DNA of 64,000 bases, from NCBI GenBank assembly GCA_036937835.1, contig CM072881.1:1132501-1196500 (forward strand), written 5' to 3'. Both the position numbers and the translations under genes were made by a program. Positions 23,951 through 36,900 of this stretch are shown here, piece after piece (the stretch's first letter is position 1; each line of letters opens with the position of its first letter). Below the pieces are notes generated by a model. It made no database searches and was not told the origin of the DNA. It saw nothing but the letters and a program-made list of their open reading frames with translations. The DNA is from Pampus argenteus. Its lineage: Eukaryota > Chordata > Actinopteri > Scombriformes > Stromateidae.

Positions 23951-25500
23951 CGATAATGTAGCCACAAGGGGGCACAAGACAGTGTCTAATTGTGCTGGTC
24001 CCAAGCGCAGATAAATACAGGGGGCTGTGTCAGGATGGGCATCCGACGTAACACGTTGGCCAAATCAAACATGCAAATCTATGACTTCCATACTGGATCG
24101 GTCGAGGCCCGGGTTAACAACAACCGCCATCAGTGCTGTTCACCTACAGGGTGCCGGTGGAAATTGGACTAATGTTGGTCAAAGAAGGAGAGGAGGAAGG
24201 TGTGTTTGCAGGAAGAGAGAGAAGATGAAACCCAAGAGTCTAGGACTGAGAGAAGGGTCTTTGAATGTTGGAACTATGACAGGAAAAAGAGAGTTGGTTG
24301 ACATGATGCAGAGGAGGAAGGTAGACATACTGTGTGTCCAGGAGACCAGGTGGAAAGATAGCAAGGCTAGAAGCTGAGGAGCAGGGTTCAAGTTGTTCTA
24401 TCATGGTGTAGATAGTAAGAGAAGTAGGAGTTGAAGGAGGAGCTCGTTAGGAGTGTCCTGGAGGTACAAAGAGTGTCAGATAGAGTGATGAGTCTGAAGC
24501 TAGAATCAAAGGTGTGATGCTCAATGTTGTAAGTGCTCCACAGGTAGGATGTGAGCTGGAGGAGAAGGAGAAATTCTGGTTGGACCTTGATGAAGTGATG
24601 CAGAGCATCCCTAGAGGTGAGAGTTTTCATTGGTGCAGACTTCAATGGACATGTTGGTGCAGAAACAGAGATGATGAGGAGGTGATGGGCAGGTTTGGTA
24701 TCCAGGAGAGGAACGCAGAAGGACAGCAAAAAGGATGGAAATGGCTGTAGTGAATACTTTCTTTCAGAAGAGGCAGGAACATAGGATGACCTATAAGAGT
24801 GGAGGTAGGAGCACACAGGTAGACTACATCTTGTGTAGACGGTGTAATCTGATGGAGATCGGTGACTGCAAAAGAAGTGGCAGGTGAGAGTGTAGCCAGA
24901 TAGCATAGGATGGTGGTATGTAGGATGACTCTGGTAGTGAGGAAGATGAAGAGGGCAAGGCAAGATGAAGAAGTTTTTCCTCACTAGAATCGAGGGTCTA
25001 AGGACAGAGGGTGTCACTCCCTGTACAGATTGTAAAGCCCTCTGAGACACATGTATTTTATGATTTTGGGCTATATAAATAAAATTTGATTTAATGTGAT
25101 TTGATTTGATTTTCAGAACAAAGGAGATGTGCAGAGTTGTGGCAACTGTAGAGGAATAAAGCTGATGAGCCATACAATAAAGTTATGGGAAAGAGTAGTT
25201 GAAGCTAGACTAAGGGTAGAAGTGAACATTTGTGAGCAGCAGTATGGTTTGATGCCAAAAAAAAAAAGAGTACTACAGATGCAGTATTTGCTTTGAGGAT
25301 GTTGATAGAGAAATACAGAGAAGGTCAGAGGGAGCTGCACTGTGTCTTTGTAGATCTGTTCTGTTCTGATGTGATGTTTGCAGATGACATTGTGATCTGT
25401 AGTGAGAGCAGGGACCAGGTGAAGGAGAAGCTAGAGAGGTGGAGGTTTGCCCTGGAAAGGAGAGGAATGAAGGTTAGCCACAGCAAGAGGGAGTAGATTA
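23950..25500 (+). mobile_element. RTE-type LINE, internally deleted and interrupted
   Basis: The 5' part contains a GC-rich leader (gtcgaggcccgggttaacaa), then a protein related to the apurinic endonuclease of RTE elements: GSLNVGTMTGKRELVDMM and VDILCVQETRWKDSKAR, then a frameshifted section with the DFNGHVG-type motif near 24650. The reverse transcriptase resumes at about 25114 with NKGDVQSCGNCRGIKL and KLWERVVEARLR, runs to HCVFVDL, then jumps to VMFADDIVICSESRDQVKEK. About 90 residues normally between these blocks, including part of the palm, are missing. A LINE-3'-end repeat (24964-25111) sits between the two halves. Stops and frameshifts show the copy is dead. Confidence 0.85.
24964..25111 (+). 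mobile_element. 5'-truncated copy of the 12110-12914 family
   Basis: It starts at agtttttcctcactagaatc and ends with ggctatataaataaaatttg plus a gatttgattt tail, exactly like the 3' end of the copy at 12110-12914. It lies inside the RTE element, so it inserted later or at a deletion junction. Confidence 0.85.
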
Positions 25501-26660
25501 GAATGATTAATATATTTACGACTTTCTTTGTGATATTTGATGCATATTGCAGTATTGGAGTGTGGAAAATAAATGTGAAGAAGAGTTTAAAGGCCAAAGT
25601 GTAATGCAGAAGTTGAAAAGTGGAAAGAGCAGATTTGAAGCTTTGAGGAAACCTTTGCTCTGTCCCCAGTCCCTGTGAAGGCCTGCCAATCAGACATCAA
25701 ACACTTGCACAAGACACTTCAACACAGAACTCTTCAACCCTGTTTGTGTCTTTTCCCCTTTTTTCCATTTTCCTTTTTTTCCCATCGTGTCCCTTTTCTT
25801 TTTATTTCCGTTTTCCCTTTTATGTCTCTCGTGTTTTCTTCTGTTCTTGTAGCTTCCTTTGAGAGAAACAGGAGTTGAGGGCAGGAGTGTTTCATCTTTC
25901 ATACTCCAACTCATCTGTGATTGTGTGTTTAATTATAAGAATGTGTTGCAGTAAACCATCTGAACATCACATTTCATGTTTCAACAATAAATGACATGGC
26001 ATTACTGCCCTCTGCTGTTATTTTGGATTTATTTTTTTTAAACCAGAATTCATCATCATTTAATCTTAATAATGCACTTTGATTTTTTTTTAGCTTTGTG
26101 AGTGATTTTTATTATTATTCTATCTATCTTATTTATTGTATGTATTTATTGACATGGGTGGTGAGCTGCTGTGTGCACTTGTTTTTATATGGTTGGATAA
26201 AGCTAAACCTTTGCAGGATTTGAAATGACAGTTGGTGTGTTATTTGTTTGGTCACTCTCAATCAAATCTGACTTAACTACATCCACATACTATTGATGAA
26301 AACTCACCAGTTTGAGTTGAGTTTTCAGAGGCTGCTGAGGACTAAGCACATCTTATACTTAATGTTACACTTTCTATACACTACACATACATCTATAGAT
26401 TGACATATTTTAAGCATGTATATTTTAAATTATGCCATGTCCTTTTAAAAATGCATTTAATTTAATTTTTATTCATTCTTTTAGTGTTCTTACTGCTACT
26501 GTTGTCAAGTGTTGTTGTAATGTATACTGTACCATGACAATAAAGTGAACACTCACTCCAGAATGTAAAACCTTCCCTGTCTGTTATATATATGTATGAT
26601 TTATGTATGATACTGCCTGCAGCATATAGCGTAGCTGTATTCTGCTCTCTCCCTTACTTT
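25501..26660. other. intergenic, no gene seen
   Basis: AT-rich with pyrimidine-rich runs (25755-25850). ORFs here have no recognisable domain. A (GT)n tract follows at about 26665-26696. Confidence 0.5.
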
Positions 26661-26662
26661 TA

Positions 26663-26664
<2 letters not shown>

Positions 26665-26696
<32 letters not shown>
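26665..26696 (+). repeat. (GT)n microsatellite
   Basis: Pure GT dinucleotides, just upstream of the antisense repeat at 26768. Confidence 0.9.
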
Positions 26697-26697
<1 letters not shown>

Positions 26698-26767
26698 TGT
26701 CTGAGAAATCCCATTATCCACGTGACATGGGGCCTGCAGGGGGCGTCACTCCAGAAATCTGGAAACT

Positions 26768-27035
26768 CCAAATCAAATCAAATCAAATTTTATTTATATA
26801 GCCCAAAATCACAAAATACATTTGTCTCAGAGGGCTTTACAATCTGTACAGGGAGTGACACCCTCTGTCCTTAGACCATCGATTAGTGAGGAAAAACTTG
26901 CCCACCAAAAAACCTTTTAACAGGGAAAAAGGTGGAAGAAACCTCAGGAAGAGCCACAGAGGAGGGATCCCTCTCCCAGGACGGACAGACGTGCAATGAT
27001 GTAACATGTACAGAACAAATCGTCAATGAATTACA
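26768..27035 (-). mobile_element. antisense copy of the 12110-12914 LINE-3'-end family
   Basis: On the minus strand it runs from about 27035 to a tail of (atttg)-type repeats at 26768-26788, with the aataaaatttgattt tail and the gagagggatccctcctctg block. It is close to full length for the short form of this repeat. Its outer edge is only about 60-70 bases from the ETS-like motifs of the bms1 promoter. Confidence 0.9.
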
Positions 27036-27094
27036 GTGGAACATGCAGGAACCACCATAGGAACCACTGTGTGAGGATTTGGTTTCCACTCGTT

Positions 27095-27188
27095 TGAACA
27101 GGAAGTGACGCCTCTCTAAACTTCCGGGTCGGGGACATACACGTGAGGAGTGAAAACAGCCTTTAAGTGGTAGCAGACGCGTTTTCAG
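27095..27188 (+). promoter_or_regulatory. bms1 core promoter and putative non-coding exon 1
   Basis: Two ETS-type motifs are seen, ggaagtgacg (27101-27110) and cttccggg (27121-27128, reverse orientation), and a canonical CACGTG E-box at 27140-27145, the motif bound by MYC-family factors that often drive ribosome-biogenesis genes. A consensus-like donor occurs at 27188/27189 (ttttcag|gtaatt), so a short untranslated exon probably ends there and splices to the acceptor at 27970. The transcription start is not visible in the sequence. The assignment is inference from motifs and position. Confidence 0.5.
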
Positions 27189-27424
27189 GTAATTTATTGT
27201 GACTACATGTTTGCTGTTGTCTGATCATGAGCTGGTGAGACATGCAGCAGTGCAGCAGAGATGTTGTGGTGTCCGTGAACGCGTCTTCCTTTGCTTCGTG
27301 TGTGTAACAGAGTCAGTGCTGCAGCTGGGACTCATGTGGGTCACCGGCTTCCTTCTTCGCTCCTGTGTTTTATATTGAAAAATGAAGCGAGTTTAATCAT
27401 TGTGATTGACTGTCTAATATTATA

Positions 27425-27580
27425 TTCACTGCAACTTACTACTTTTATTATCAAATAATATGTTGAATATTTTCTCAATTAATCGATTAGTCATTTGGTC
27501 TATAAAATGTAAAAAAAAATAGTTGGCGATTTATTGTCTGTCGATTGACTAATCAATTAATAGTTGCAGTCATCACAATG
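27425..27580. repeat. attaatcgattaat-family repeat in bms1 intron 1
   Basis: Contains ttctcaattaatcgattagt then ttggtctataaaatgtaaaa, and ends gactaatcaattaatagttgcag. Related to the copies at 10440, 34405, 35935, 38595 and 43549. No coding capacity. Confidence 0.6.
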
Positions 27581-27978
27581 AACATCAGGTCTGCAAACTG
27601 AGGTTGTCATTGTGAAGTAAAGCAGTGCATGCTGATAAATACAATGTATTACTGTCCAATGAGAATGTAGCATTACAGGAAGACTTTATGTGATGGATTA
27701 CAGCTCAAGACCAATAAGTAATGTTCATACCATATGGAGATGAAGTCAATGGATGCTTGGAAAAGGAGGACAAATGTCCTCCAACTTGTAAATATGTGTA
27801 GTGTGTAATCAGAAAGGCTGCCATGCTTGTAGTGTAGGAGGTAAACCTTGCAAACACACCGTCAACACAAACAGGGCAATGATTGTAAGTTTATAAAAGA
27901 GTTTGCCAGTATGACCGTATATTATCTACATGGTTAAAGACATGATGGTTAGTGTGTGGTTGTTCTGCAGTGCAGAGG

Positions 27979-30882
27979 ATGGACGGGAAAGTTAAGGAAC
28001 AGAAGCGACATCAGCAGAAGCACAGCGGCCCAAAGGCAGAGAGGAAGAAGCTCAAGAAGCAGGGAGCCTCAACAGAAGAGGATGAACGCAAACGCAATCC
28101 CAAAGCGTTCGCAGTCCAGTCCGCTGTGCGCATGGCCAAGACCTTCCACAGGTCAGCAATAAGCGCTTCTCTTATTAGCCGTTCTGCTAAACTCCTGTGT
28201 AATCCTAAAATATGAGTGAAACAAGAAACTGTATGAATCTTCAATCTGTGTATATTTGTCTGTAGGGCTCAGGATATAAAGGCCAAGAAACACCACATCC
28301 CCCTTGTAGACCGGACTCCCCTGGAACCCCCTCCAGTTGTGGTAGTTGTCGTTGGGCCCCCCAAGGTGGGGAAAAGCACCCTGATTCGTTGCCTGATCAA
28401 AAACTTCACCCGGCAGAAGCTCGGGGACATATGTGGACCTGTAACCATCGTCTCCGGTAGGTCTGGATGTGTATAGCTCAGTCTACACTGTTCCAATGAT
28501 TTCTGACACTCATCAGGACATTAAGATGTATTTTCTATTAGTAAAAATGAAGGGTGCCCTTTAAGTTATTTAACTTATTCTAATTAATGTATTGTATCAG
28601 GATGTAGTACTTTTTATTTCACTCTTCACTGTGTTTGTTTTAGAAAACGTCCATGTTTCTTACATGATGATGATGAAGAGTCTCCTAATATGTTTAATAA
28701 CTACTCTTTTTATAAATCTTTCAGGCAAGAAGCGGCGTCTCACTTTCATCGAATGTACCAATGATATAAATACAATGATTGACCTTGCAAAAGTAGCTGA
28801 CCTGGTGAGTGTTGACTGTACATTTGATAAATGTATGAATGGTTATGGTTATGTGAACCAATTATTTATGTGTACATATATTCAGCTTTACAGATTTTTT
28901 GAAGAATCCATAGAGTCGGATTCACTTTGTGGTGGAAAAGCTAATATGAAGCTCTTAATGTTCACTTTGTTTTCACACTGTCAGAGAGGTGTTCATCATC
29001 GAGCTGGACTGCATCTAACTGAGAGGTGTATCAAGTGTTTTGTCCCCTTCGTGTGTGTCAAAACATTTACATAGAGACTCTCTGTACAATAATCATTAGA
29101 TTACTAATCAATTATATTGGGACCAAACTAGAAATCCTTCAGATTCAACTACCAGGATCTTTTTACCGTTAACACTGTATTCATATTGAGGCCTATGTCT
29201 TTGCTGTGAAGTCTTGTAATAAGAACATAACAGTTTCTAATCAGTCACAGAACTTGCATATGGCTTTGTTTTCCACTTTAACTGACTGCAGTGTAAGGCA
29301 CATTATGACTCGAGTATCATTTACAGTATTAAGTATTACTCACCAAAACACACTGAGACCAGACAAATGCGCTGAATGCATTTTCTTCTTCATAAAACAT
29401 TTGCAGTCATTAGTGGTAAAAACGGGATATCTTTAATAACTTTTAATTAATAACAAATTAATGACTCTAAGCTAATTGTTATTGAATATTGAGTTATCAA
29501 AGATTTACACATACAACATTTAGTCATATGTGAGATGTGGAACATCACATAACATTATACTCAGCAACACTGGTTATTTCATATGTGGTCTTGGTCACAT
29601 TTTCAATATTATAATATACATATGAATATGAAAAACATTTTATATAGAAATATTTATATACAAATATATTGATATTGATAAAGAAGAAGAAGATTTACTT
29701 TATTAATCCCTCAATGGGAAATTATTTTTTCACTCTATTTTATTTTACATGCATTAACCCTGATACACACGCACATGCAGTACAACAGCACAGACATGCA
29801 GTACACTGGCATAGACATGCAATGTGGAGAGAGATGATGGAGTGATGGGCAGCCAGCCAAACCGGCGCCCAGTGAGCAGTTGGGGGGGGGGGGGGTCGGT
29901 GCCTTGCTCAAGGGCCCCTCGGCAGTGCCCAGGAGGTGAACTGGCACCTCTTCAGCTACCAGCCCACCTTCCATATTTTGGTCCATGAGGGACTTGAACC
30001 GCCACCCTCCGGTTTTTCAAGCCAAGTCCCTATGGACTGAGCTACTGCCGCCCCTATATTTCCAATCTTTACTTATTACTACTGTGGTAGAGTTTGTAAC
30101 TATCCTGTGAATGAAGGACGCAGTATCTTTAATAGACTTAATTAATCAAATGAGCTGAATTATGTGTTTGTTCCCTGCAGGTTTTAATGTTGATTGATGC
30201 CAGCTTTGGCTTTGAGATGGAGACGTTTGAGTTTCTCAACATCTGTCAGGTACACGGCTTCCCTCGTATCATGGGTGTGTTGACTCACCTGGATTCATTC
30301 AAGAACAACAAGACACTGAGAAAGACCAAGAAGAACCTCAAACATCGCTTCTGGACTGAAGTCTACCAGGTAGACACCACTTTCACATTTTGCTTCGTTG
30401 GACCAAACACATACATAGTGACTTATGAAGGAGACCTTGTCTATCCACAGGTTATAGTGACTGTCGAGGCCTAATGTAAAAACTGAATGTGTGTGTGTGA
30501 AACCTGCAGGGCGCCAAGCTCTTCTATCTGTCTGGGATGGTGTACGGGGAGTATCAGACTCAGGAAGTGAAGAACCTCGGGCGCTTCATCTCTGTCATGA
30601 AGTTTCGTCCTCTGGTGTGGCAAACCTCCCACCCTTATGTGCTGGCTGACCGGTGAGTGACAGCAGATCTGTTTCATTTGCTCTGTTATTCTGTGAAGAT
30701 GTGGAGTAAAACATTAACTCTGCCTTTAGTTGTAGCATCATTTCTACATAATTTTTCACTGTACCGCTGTATTAAGACCTGAGCCAAACTGTTTTGCGTG
30801 TTCTCAAGCACAGTCCAAAATTTTTAAAAAAATCTTTGGTTTGGTGGATAAATAAATTGCGTCTGAATAATTTAGGTTTACA

Positions 30883-30941
<59 letters not shown>

Positions 30942-33900
30942 GTCTGTCTCTCTGTCCACATGTCTGCATGAGGGTGGGCTGAGCTCCACACACAGCAGAC
31001 AGTTACACTTTGTGCCAGTTGACTATGACTGCTCGCTGCTAGTACAAAGATAATCCGTCAGTAAGGGAGACAGTACGATCAAATACCTGTTGGAATATGA
31101 ACTTGCAGTAAATACGTCTTTGACTAACAGCTATACAGAGTTTATGTTAATAGCTGAACTGTTAAAGGAGCTCAAACTGGACGTTCACTGTATGTACTGA
31201 TGGAGACTAATTAGCCAAGTAGCTTAAAATAAGTATAATAAGTTTAAGTTTGCAGCAGTGAGTGTGACCAGCAGCAGCAGCAGATGTTACAGAGCTGGAA
31301 ACCAGTTTGTTAAACACCTGCAGCCTTTCTTGTCACTAAGGAGAAATGCTCTGAGGTTAATTAGTCCACAGATGAAAATAAACTGCTTGTTACAATAAAT
31401 GAATATCAAGTCAAAGTCAACTTTATTGTCAATGCTGCTATGTGTACAGGACATACAGAGCATCGAAATTCCGTTTGTTTGTGCTTGTTCACAAAGGGAA
31501 AAGTAGACTGTTGGTTGTGAATAATTCCTATTATTTTACCTGAGTTACCTAGAAGCTTTGCTTTGTTACTCACTGATCATTGTTTCATTATCTCCAGTAT
31601 GGAGGATTTGACTGACCCTGAGAGGCTGAGGACAGACCCCAAGTGTGACCGGACTGTATCACTGTACGGCTACCTGCGAGGCACATATTTGAAAAACAAA
31701 GGCCAGGTCCATATTCCAGGTAGGCCAGCATACTAGCTACCTAAAAAACCCTTTTGTACTTCACATCATGCTGTCTAAAACCCTTTAAAAGAATATATTG
31801 GGTATTGTTTGTCTTTACAGGTGTTGGAGATTTTCAGGTGGCAGATGTGAACTTCCTGCCAGACCCATGTCCGCTGCCAGACGGTCAGAAGAAGAGGGCG
31901 CTGAACGAGAAGGAGCGTCTGCTCTATGCACCCATGGCTGGCGTCGGTGGGGTTGTGTATGACAAAGATGCCGTGTACATTGACCTTCCCGCCAACCATG
32001 TCAATCAGCAGCAGGTGTGTGTGTGTGTGTGTTGTGTGTATTTGGTGTGCAGTGTGCTGTAGATCTAAATGTGTATCCCGGGATCTTTAAATTGATTGAA
32101 CCTGTTTAATTAATTCAAAAGTGAAAGTGGTCAGAACTGGATTCTGAACTGACAGACCCTCAAAGATCCTGAAGCCAAAATAGTACAGATCAGTTATGTG
32201 ACCAAAATCACCACATGGGGCAGTGCAACATGGATGGGCATACTGATATACTGCATCTGTTTTATATATGTGGCACATAAGATGTGCCTAGCCTGAAATG
32301 TCTTCTTCCTTTCCTGGTACAGGACGATGTGCGGCCCACCACAGAGCTGGTCCAGTCTCTCATTGACACACACGCCACTCTGGATGCTAAGATAGCTGCC
32401 AGTAAGGTGTCTCTGTTCAGCGGCTCAGGCTCCCTGGACCCCACAGACATCGACCAGCAGAGCGGGTGAGACACCTCACAGCTTTCTCTTCTTCTTCCCT
32501 TCTGTGACACGACTAGAAATGTGAGGGTCACTGTGAGTAGTTCAGCACATATTGTACTTTCCACATGGACCATATGTGTGCAGCCTCAGACCTTCTCAGG
32601 CTGTACTGACAGACATGTGAACACCTGCATGTATACAGGGCCCAGTGACCATGTGTTTGTCAGTTTTTAGTATTCTCATTATCAAACAAACAAATAGCAA
32701 AGTGGCAACACCAGCATAGTGTGAAACATTTTTTAATTTAAAAATAAAAATGGAAACTACAATGTAACGGGAGGTTACTAGAAGATGACATTTAAAACAT
32801 TTACATACTATTTATATACCGTACTAAAAATATGCATGTACACTGTAGTACAGTCAACGGGCTGTCATAATTTAATACTAAAATAATCTACAGAAGAATA
32901 ATGTAAGAAACAGTCCCTATGAAAACTGTTGACAGTGTGATTTGTGGTTCCTAATCAGCAGAACAAGATATGTAGAATGGGAAGTTGTTGCTTTGACAGC
33001 AGAGATCATTACACACAGAGATACACTAAAACACGTAACACTAGACAGCTGACACCAAATGGAATAGGATTAGTGAATACCATCATATTATTGTGTGAGT
33101 GAATAAGTGTGCATGTGTACTGTAGAGAATAAGAGAAGAGAGAAGAGGGGCTTAGACAAAGGGAACATGGTAGAAACAGGTAAGCTAAATGATATAGAGG
33201 TTTGGGAGGGTTAGCATACATCGTAAGAGTTGGAGGGATATTTGGAAGACATTTGAACTTTCATTAGGAATGGAGAAAATTGCTACCAGGGCCCTTTAAA
33301 GCCTCTAGATATTAAAATAACGCTTTCCACCATTAACATCTGCACTGTGTGGAAGAGTTGTGATCTGCCTGTTCTGTTCTCTCTGGTGGCAGCATCTTCT
33401 GTCACTGTTACAGTTAAAATAATGTCAGGGAGAAATCTGGTTACTGACCTGCTGCATGTATACGCACAACACCTACAGTGCATGGAGACTGTTTTCTGAT
33501 TAGTCACCTAACCTGGCTTATCTGAGTAACTTGCTTCCTCAGGTGCATGTAAATGTACTACTAGGAAGCACTATTTCCGGTATTGACAAAAAATGTTCTC
33601 ATGAAATATTCCACACTCATGCTTTTATCTTTTGTAAAAATATATTAGAAGAGATAAACCTACACATCTTCAATATTGTGTATCTAAACTGTGTCTCAAC
33701 TCAATCCAAATTCTGAATAGAAACCGATGAAAAAGACTGTAAATTTATAAGTGGGGAAAAAGAGAGAAGAATCTAAAATGTTCTTGTTTTTTGTGTGTTA
33801 GAGAAAATGAGGGTCCGCAGGAGGAGCGTGTCTGGGATCCTAATACCCAGAGAGAGAGGAGGAAGGTGGTCTTCCCTGAGGAGGAGGAGGAGGAAGAGGA

Positions 33901-36900
33901 GGAGGAGGAGGAGGAAAGTGATGGCAGCGGCTCCAGCGATGACGGTGAAGAAAGTGACCATGAGGAGCAGGAAGAGGATGGAAACGCTGACAAGGATATG
34001 CTCTCTATGTTTATTAAAGAGGCAAGAGCTAAATCTGAAAAGGATATAAGAGGCGGTGCTCCACCAGTGAAGAAACAGAAACTAGAGGGAGAGGAGAGTG
34101 CTGAGCTGCCGGTGTTTGCTGACAGTGAAGATGATCTGGAGGAGAGTGAAGAAGAGACGCAGGCTGGGAGAGCAGGAGACTCTGGACATTGCTCTGAAGA
34201 GGATGATGAAGAAGAGAGTGAAGATGAACGGGAAGAAGAAGATGATGATGATGATGAGGAGGAGGAGGATGATGATGATGATGATGGTGCGGCTGCAGCG
34301 AGTGAGAGTGAAGAGGAGGAAGAGCAGGGTAAATACAATATTGAATCTGTTTGTATTGTTATTTATTTTGGAATTTAGTGTTCATTTTATCTGAGCTCAA
34401 TAATTACTTTCATTATCGATTAATCTGTTGAATATTTTCTCTTATATTTGACCAACAGTCCAAAACCCCAAAAATGAATAAGAAAGATAGTTGAGAGCTA
34501 TTAGTAGCTATTAGCACTTCCTTGTGTCCACTCAAAAAGCCGGTTAGAAGACTCCTGTTGAGCACATGTGATTCAGAAATGTAAAGCTTTGATAGGTTAA
34601 TTAATGTGTGAAGGTATTAAGGCAGCAGTTATCTAATGTATCATCCTTCAGTTTACATTATTCTCCCCCCTGCTTGTGTCCACAGGAGCTCTGCGTTGGA
34701 AGGAGGGTCTGCAGCAGAAAGCATCAGAAGCGTTTCTACGGCAACAAGAAGCTGCACCCAATCTGCGAAAACTGGTCTACGGTTCAGGTAATTGAAGCTG
34801 CTTTTACACAGGCTTCAAGGTGCAACCCAAAACTCACTTTTAAATCTACATTTTTATGGTTTGTTTCAAGAGTTCATGTGAATCAAAGCTGCAGTTATCT
34901 TACAGAGTATCCTCTAGTCCATATAAACTACTCTCATAACATGATCCATTTCTACATTGTCCATGTAAATGATTAGTATGTTCCAAATATATATTATATT
35001 TATATATAATATATATTTATATTAATTTATTTTCACAAAGCTTTCATGTGTTTGCTTTGTGATCAATTCTTGTTCAGACTTGTTCCCTTCTCTGTGACAT
35101 TGTGCTACAAATGTCTACTCTGGTTCATGATCAATGCAAGCAGACAGTAAAATTCTCTTGTGTATTAACTGCCAGTGGTGCTGTGAATATAATAACATTT
35201 AATGTAATGCAATGTGTTTTATTTAGATATTCATTCTTGACAACCCTGACATGCCTCCTGTATTCTCAGTTGTTGCAGATACAGATGAGGACGATGAAGA
35301 GGAGGAGTTGGGAGGGCTGTTTCGAGTCAGCCGCCCTCAGAAGAGTAAAAAGTTCCAGGCAAACGCTCTCGACTGCTCCCTTTTCAACCCTGACACCTCC
35401 CACAACTGGGATCTGGAGGAGGTAGGGTGGTTACCACTCACTATTACCTGCATGTCACTACTAATGTGCTGTTGATATGAAAACGGATAGAAAAAGATGT
35501 TGAAATGAAACTTGATTGGTACTTTTTTTTTCTCAGATGGTAAACTCTATCAGGGACTGCTTTGTAACAGGAAAGTGGGAGGAGGGCCAAGATGCTGCCA
35601 CACTGCTGAAGGAGGATGGTAAGGCAGTCCACTCAGCCCAACAAGATGAATAGAAGTAACTTTGGATTAAATGATGGTGAAGACTGATTTGATGGACATA
35701 CAGTTAGGATACTGGTGTGAAAGGGCTGAGAAGCCTTTCATGGAGTCACTGTCTTGTTTTGCTTTATCCAGAGGATCTATATGGTGACTTTGAAGATCTG
35801 GAGTCAGGAGAAGTCCACAAGGGCCAAACTGGGCAGGACCAGGCTGAGGTTCGTCCTGTATGTCCTGTATGTCCTGTAACAGCACACTGGCATCCAAGAC
35901 CACAACAAAAGATGGAAAGCCAAAGTGCTTAGGCCTGCGCCTAACGATAATGTCCGTTAGTGTTTTGGTCTATAAAATGTCAGAAAAAGGTGACATATTC
36001 AAACGCATCTTTGCATTTTCAGATTTTCAGCTGAATATGACAAGGTGCTTGGTTACTCAGATGGTTGGTTGTCTCTGAAATATACATGCTCTGATGGGAG
36101 GTTTTACTTGCTTATGAATAACTTCGTTTGTTTTTCTGGTGCTCAGCAGAATAGTGAGAATGAAGATGATGATGAAGCTGAAGAGAGTCTGGTGAAGGTG
36201 GATGATGAGGAGGTCCAGAAAAACAAGCGTATTGAGAAGAAGCGCAGGCTGAAGGAGCGGTTTGATGCAGAGTACGATGACGGAGACGCCACTTACTTTG
36301 ATGATCTGAAGGAGGAGATGCAGAAGCAGGCAGAGGTATCACATGTTCTGTAGAGACAACGCATAGTCATTCATTTGTTTAAAATTCTTTGTGTGTGTGT
36401 TTTTTTTATTCATTACATTCATCTATTTCCGGCTTATTTGTAAAAAAAAAAATTTAATAAGAGCATCTGTCTGCGTTCTGTTCTCAGCTGAACAGGGCAG
36501 AGTTTGAGGATGTGGATGATGAGACCAGAGTGCAGTACGAAGGCTTCCGACCAGGAATGTACATCAGATTAGAAATCTCCTCTTTACCCTGTGAGTTTGT
36601 CACCAGCTTTGATCCCCACTACCCCATCATCCTTGGAGGCCTGGGCTCCAGTGAAGGCAACGTAGGATACCTGCAGGTATGTGCAGTGCTGTCATTGACT
36701 TGCACTCATTAATAGTAGCTGTGAATGTGTCATGAGTTGTTGACGTTTACATCCTGTTTACATCCATTGATAGCCACTTTAAATTTAGTATTTAAGTATT
36801 ATTTGCTGTCTGTTTAGTTAAGGCTAGTGGGGGCTATCATTCAAAGATGCCAGGAAGGAAGAATTACTGTTCAGTATATTGAGGAATTAATTTCAGGCAG

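Noticed and set aside
24388..25173. 261-codon ORF on minus strand
   Set aside because: It is antisense to the RTE LINE and the inserted retroelement tail.
28592..29074. 160-codon ORF on plus strand within bms1
   Set aside because: It reads through the intron on both sides of the real exon 28725-28804.
29985..30056. Possible genuine tRNA gene on the minus strand
   Set aside because: A and B boxes are present, but the sequence does not fold as a full cloverleaf by eye and is followed by a SINE body and tail, so it is a SINE head.
33745..34338. 197-codon poly-Ser ORF on the minus strand
   Set aside because: It is the antisense shadow of the acidic bms1 exon, whose plus frame joins perfectly to neighbouring exons.
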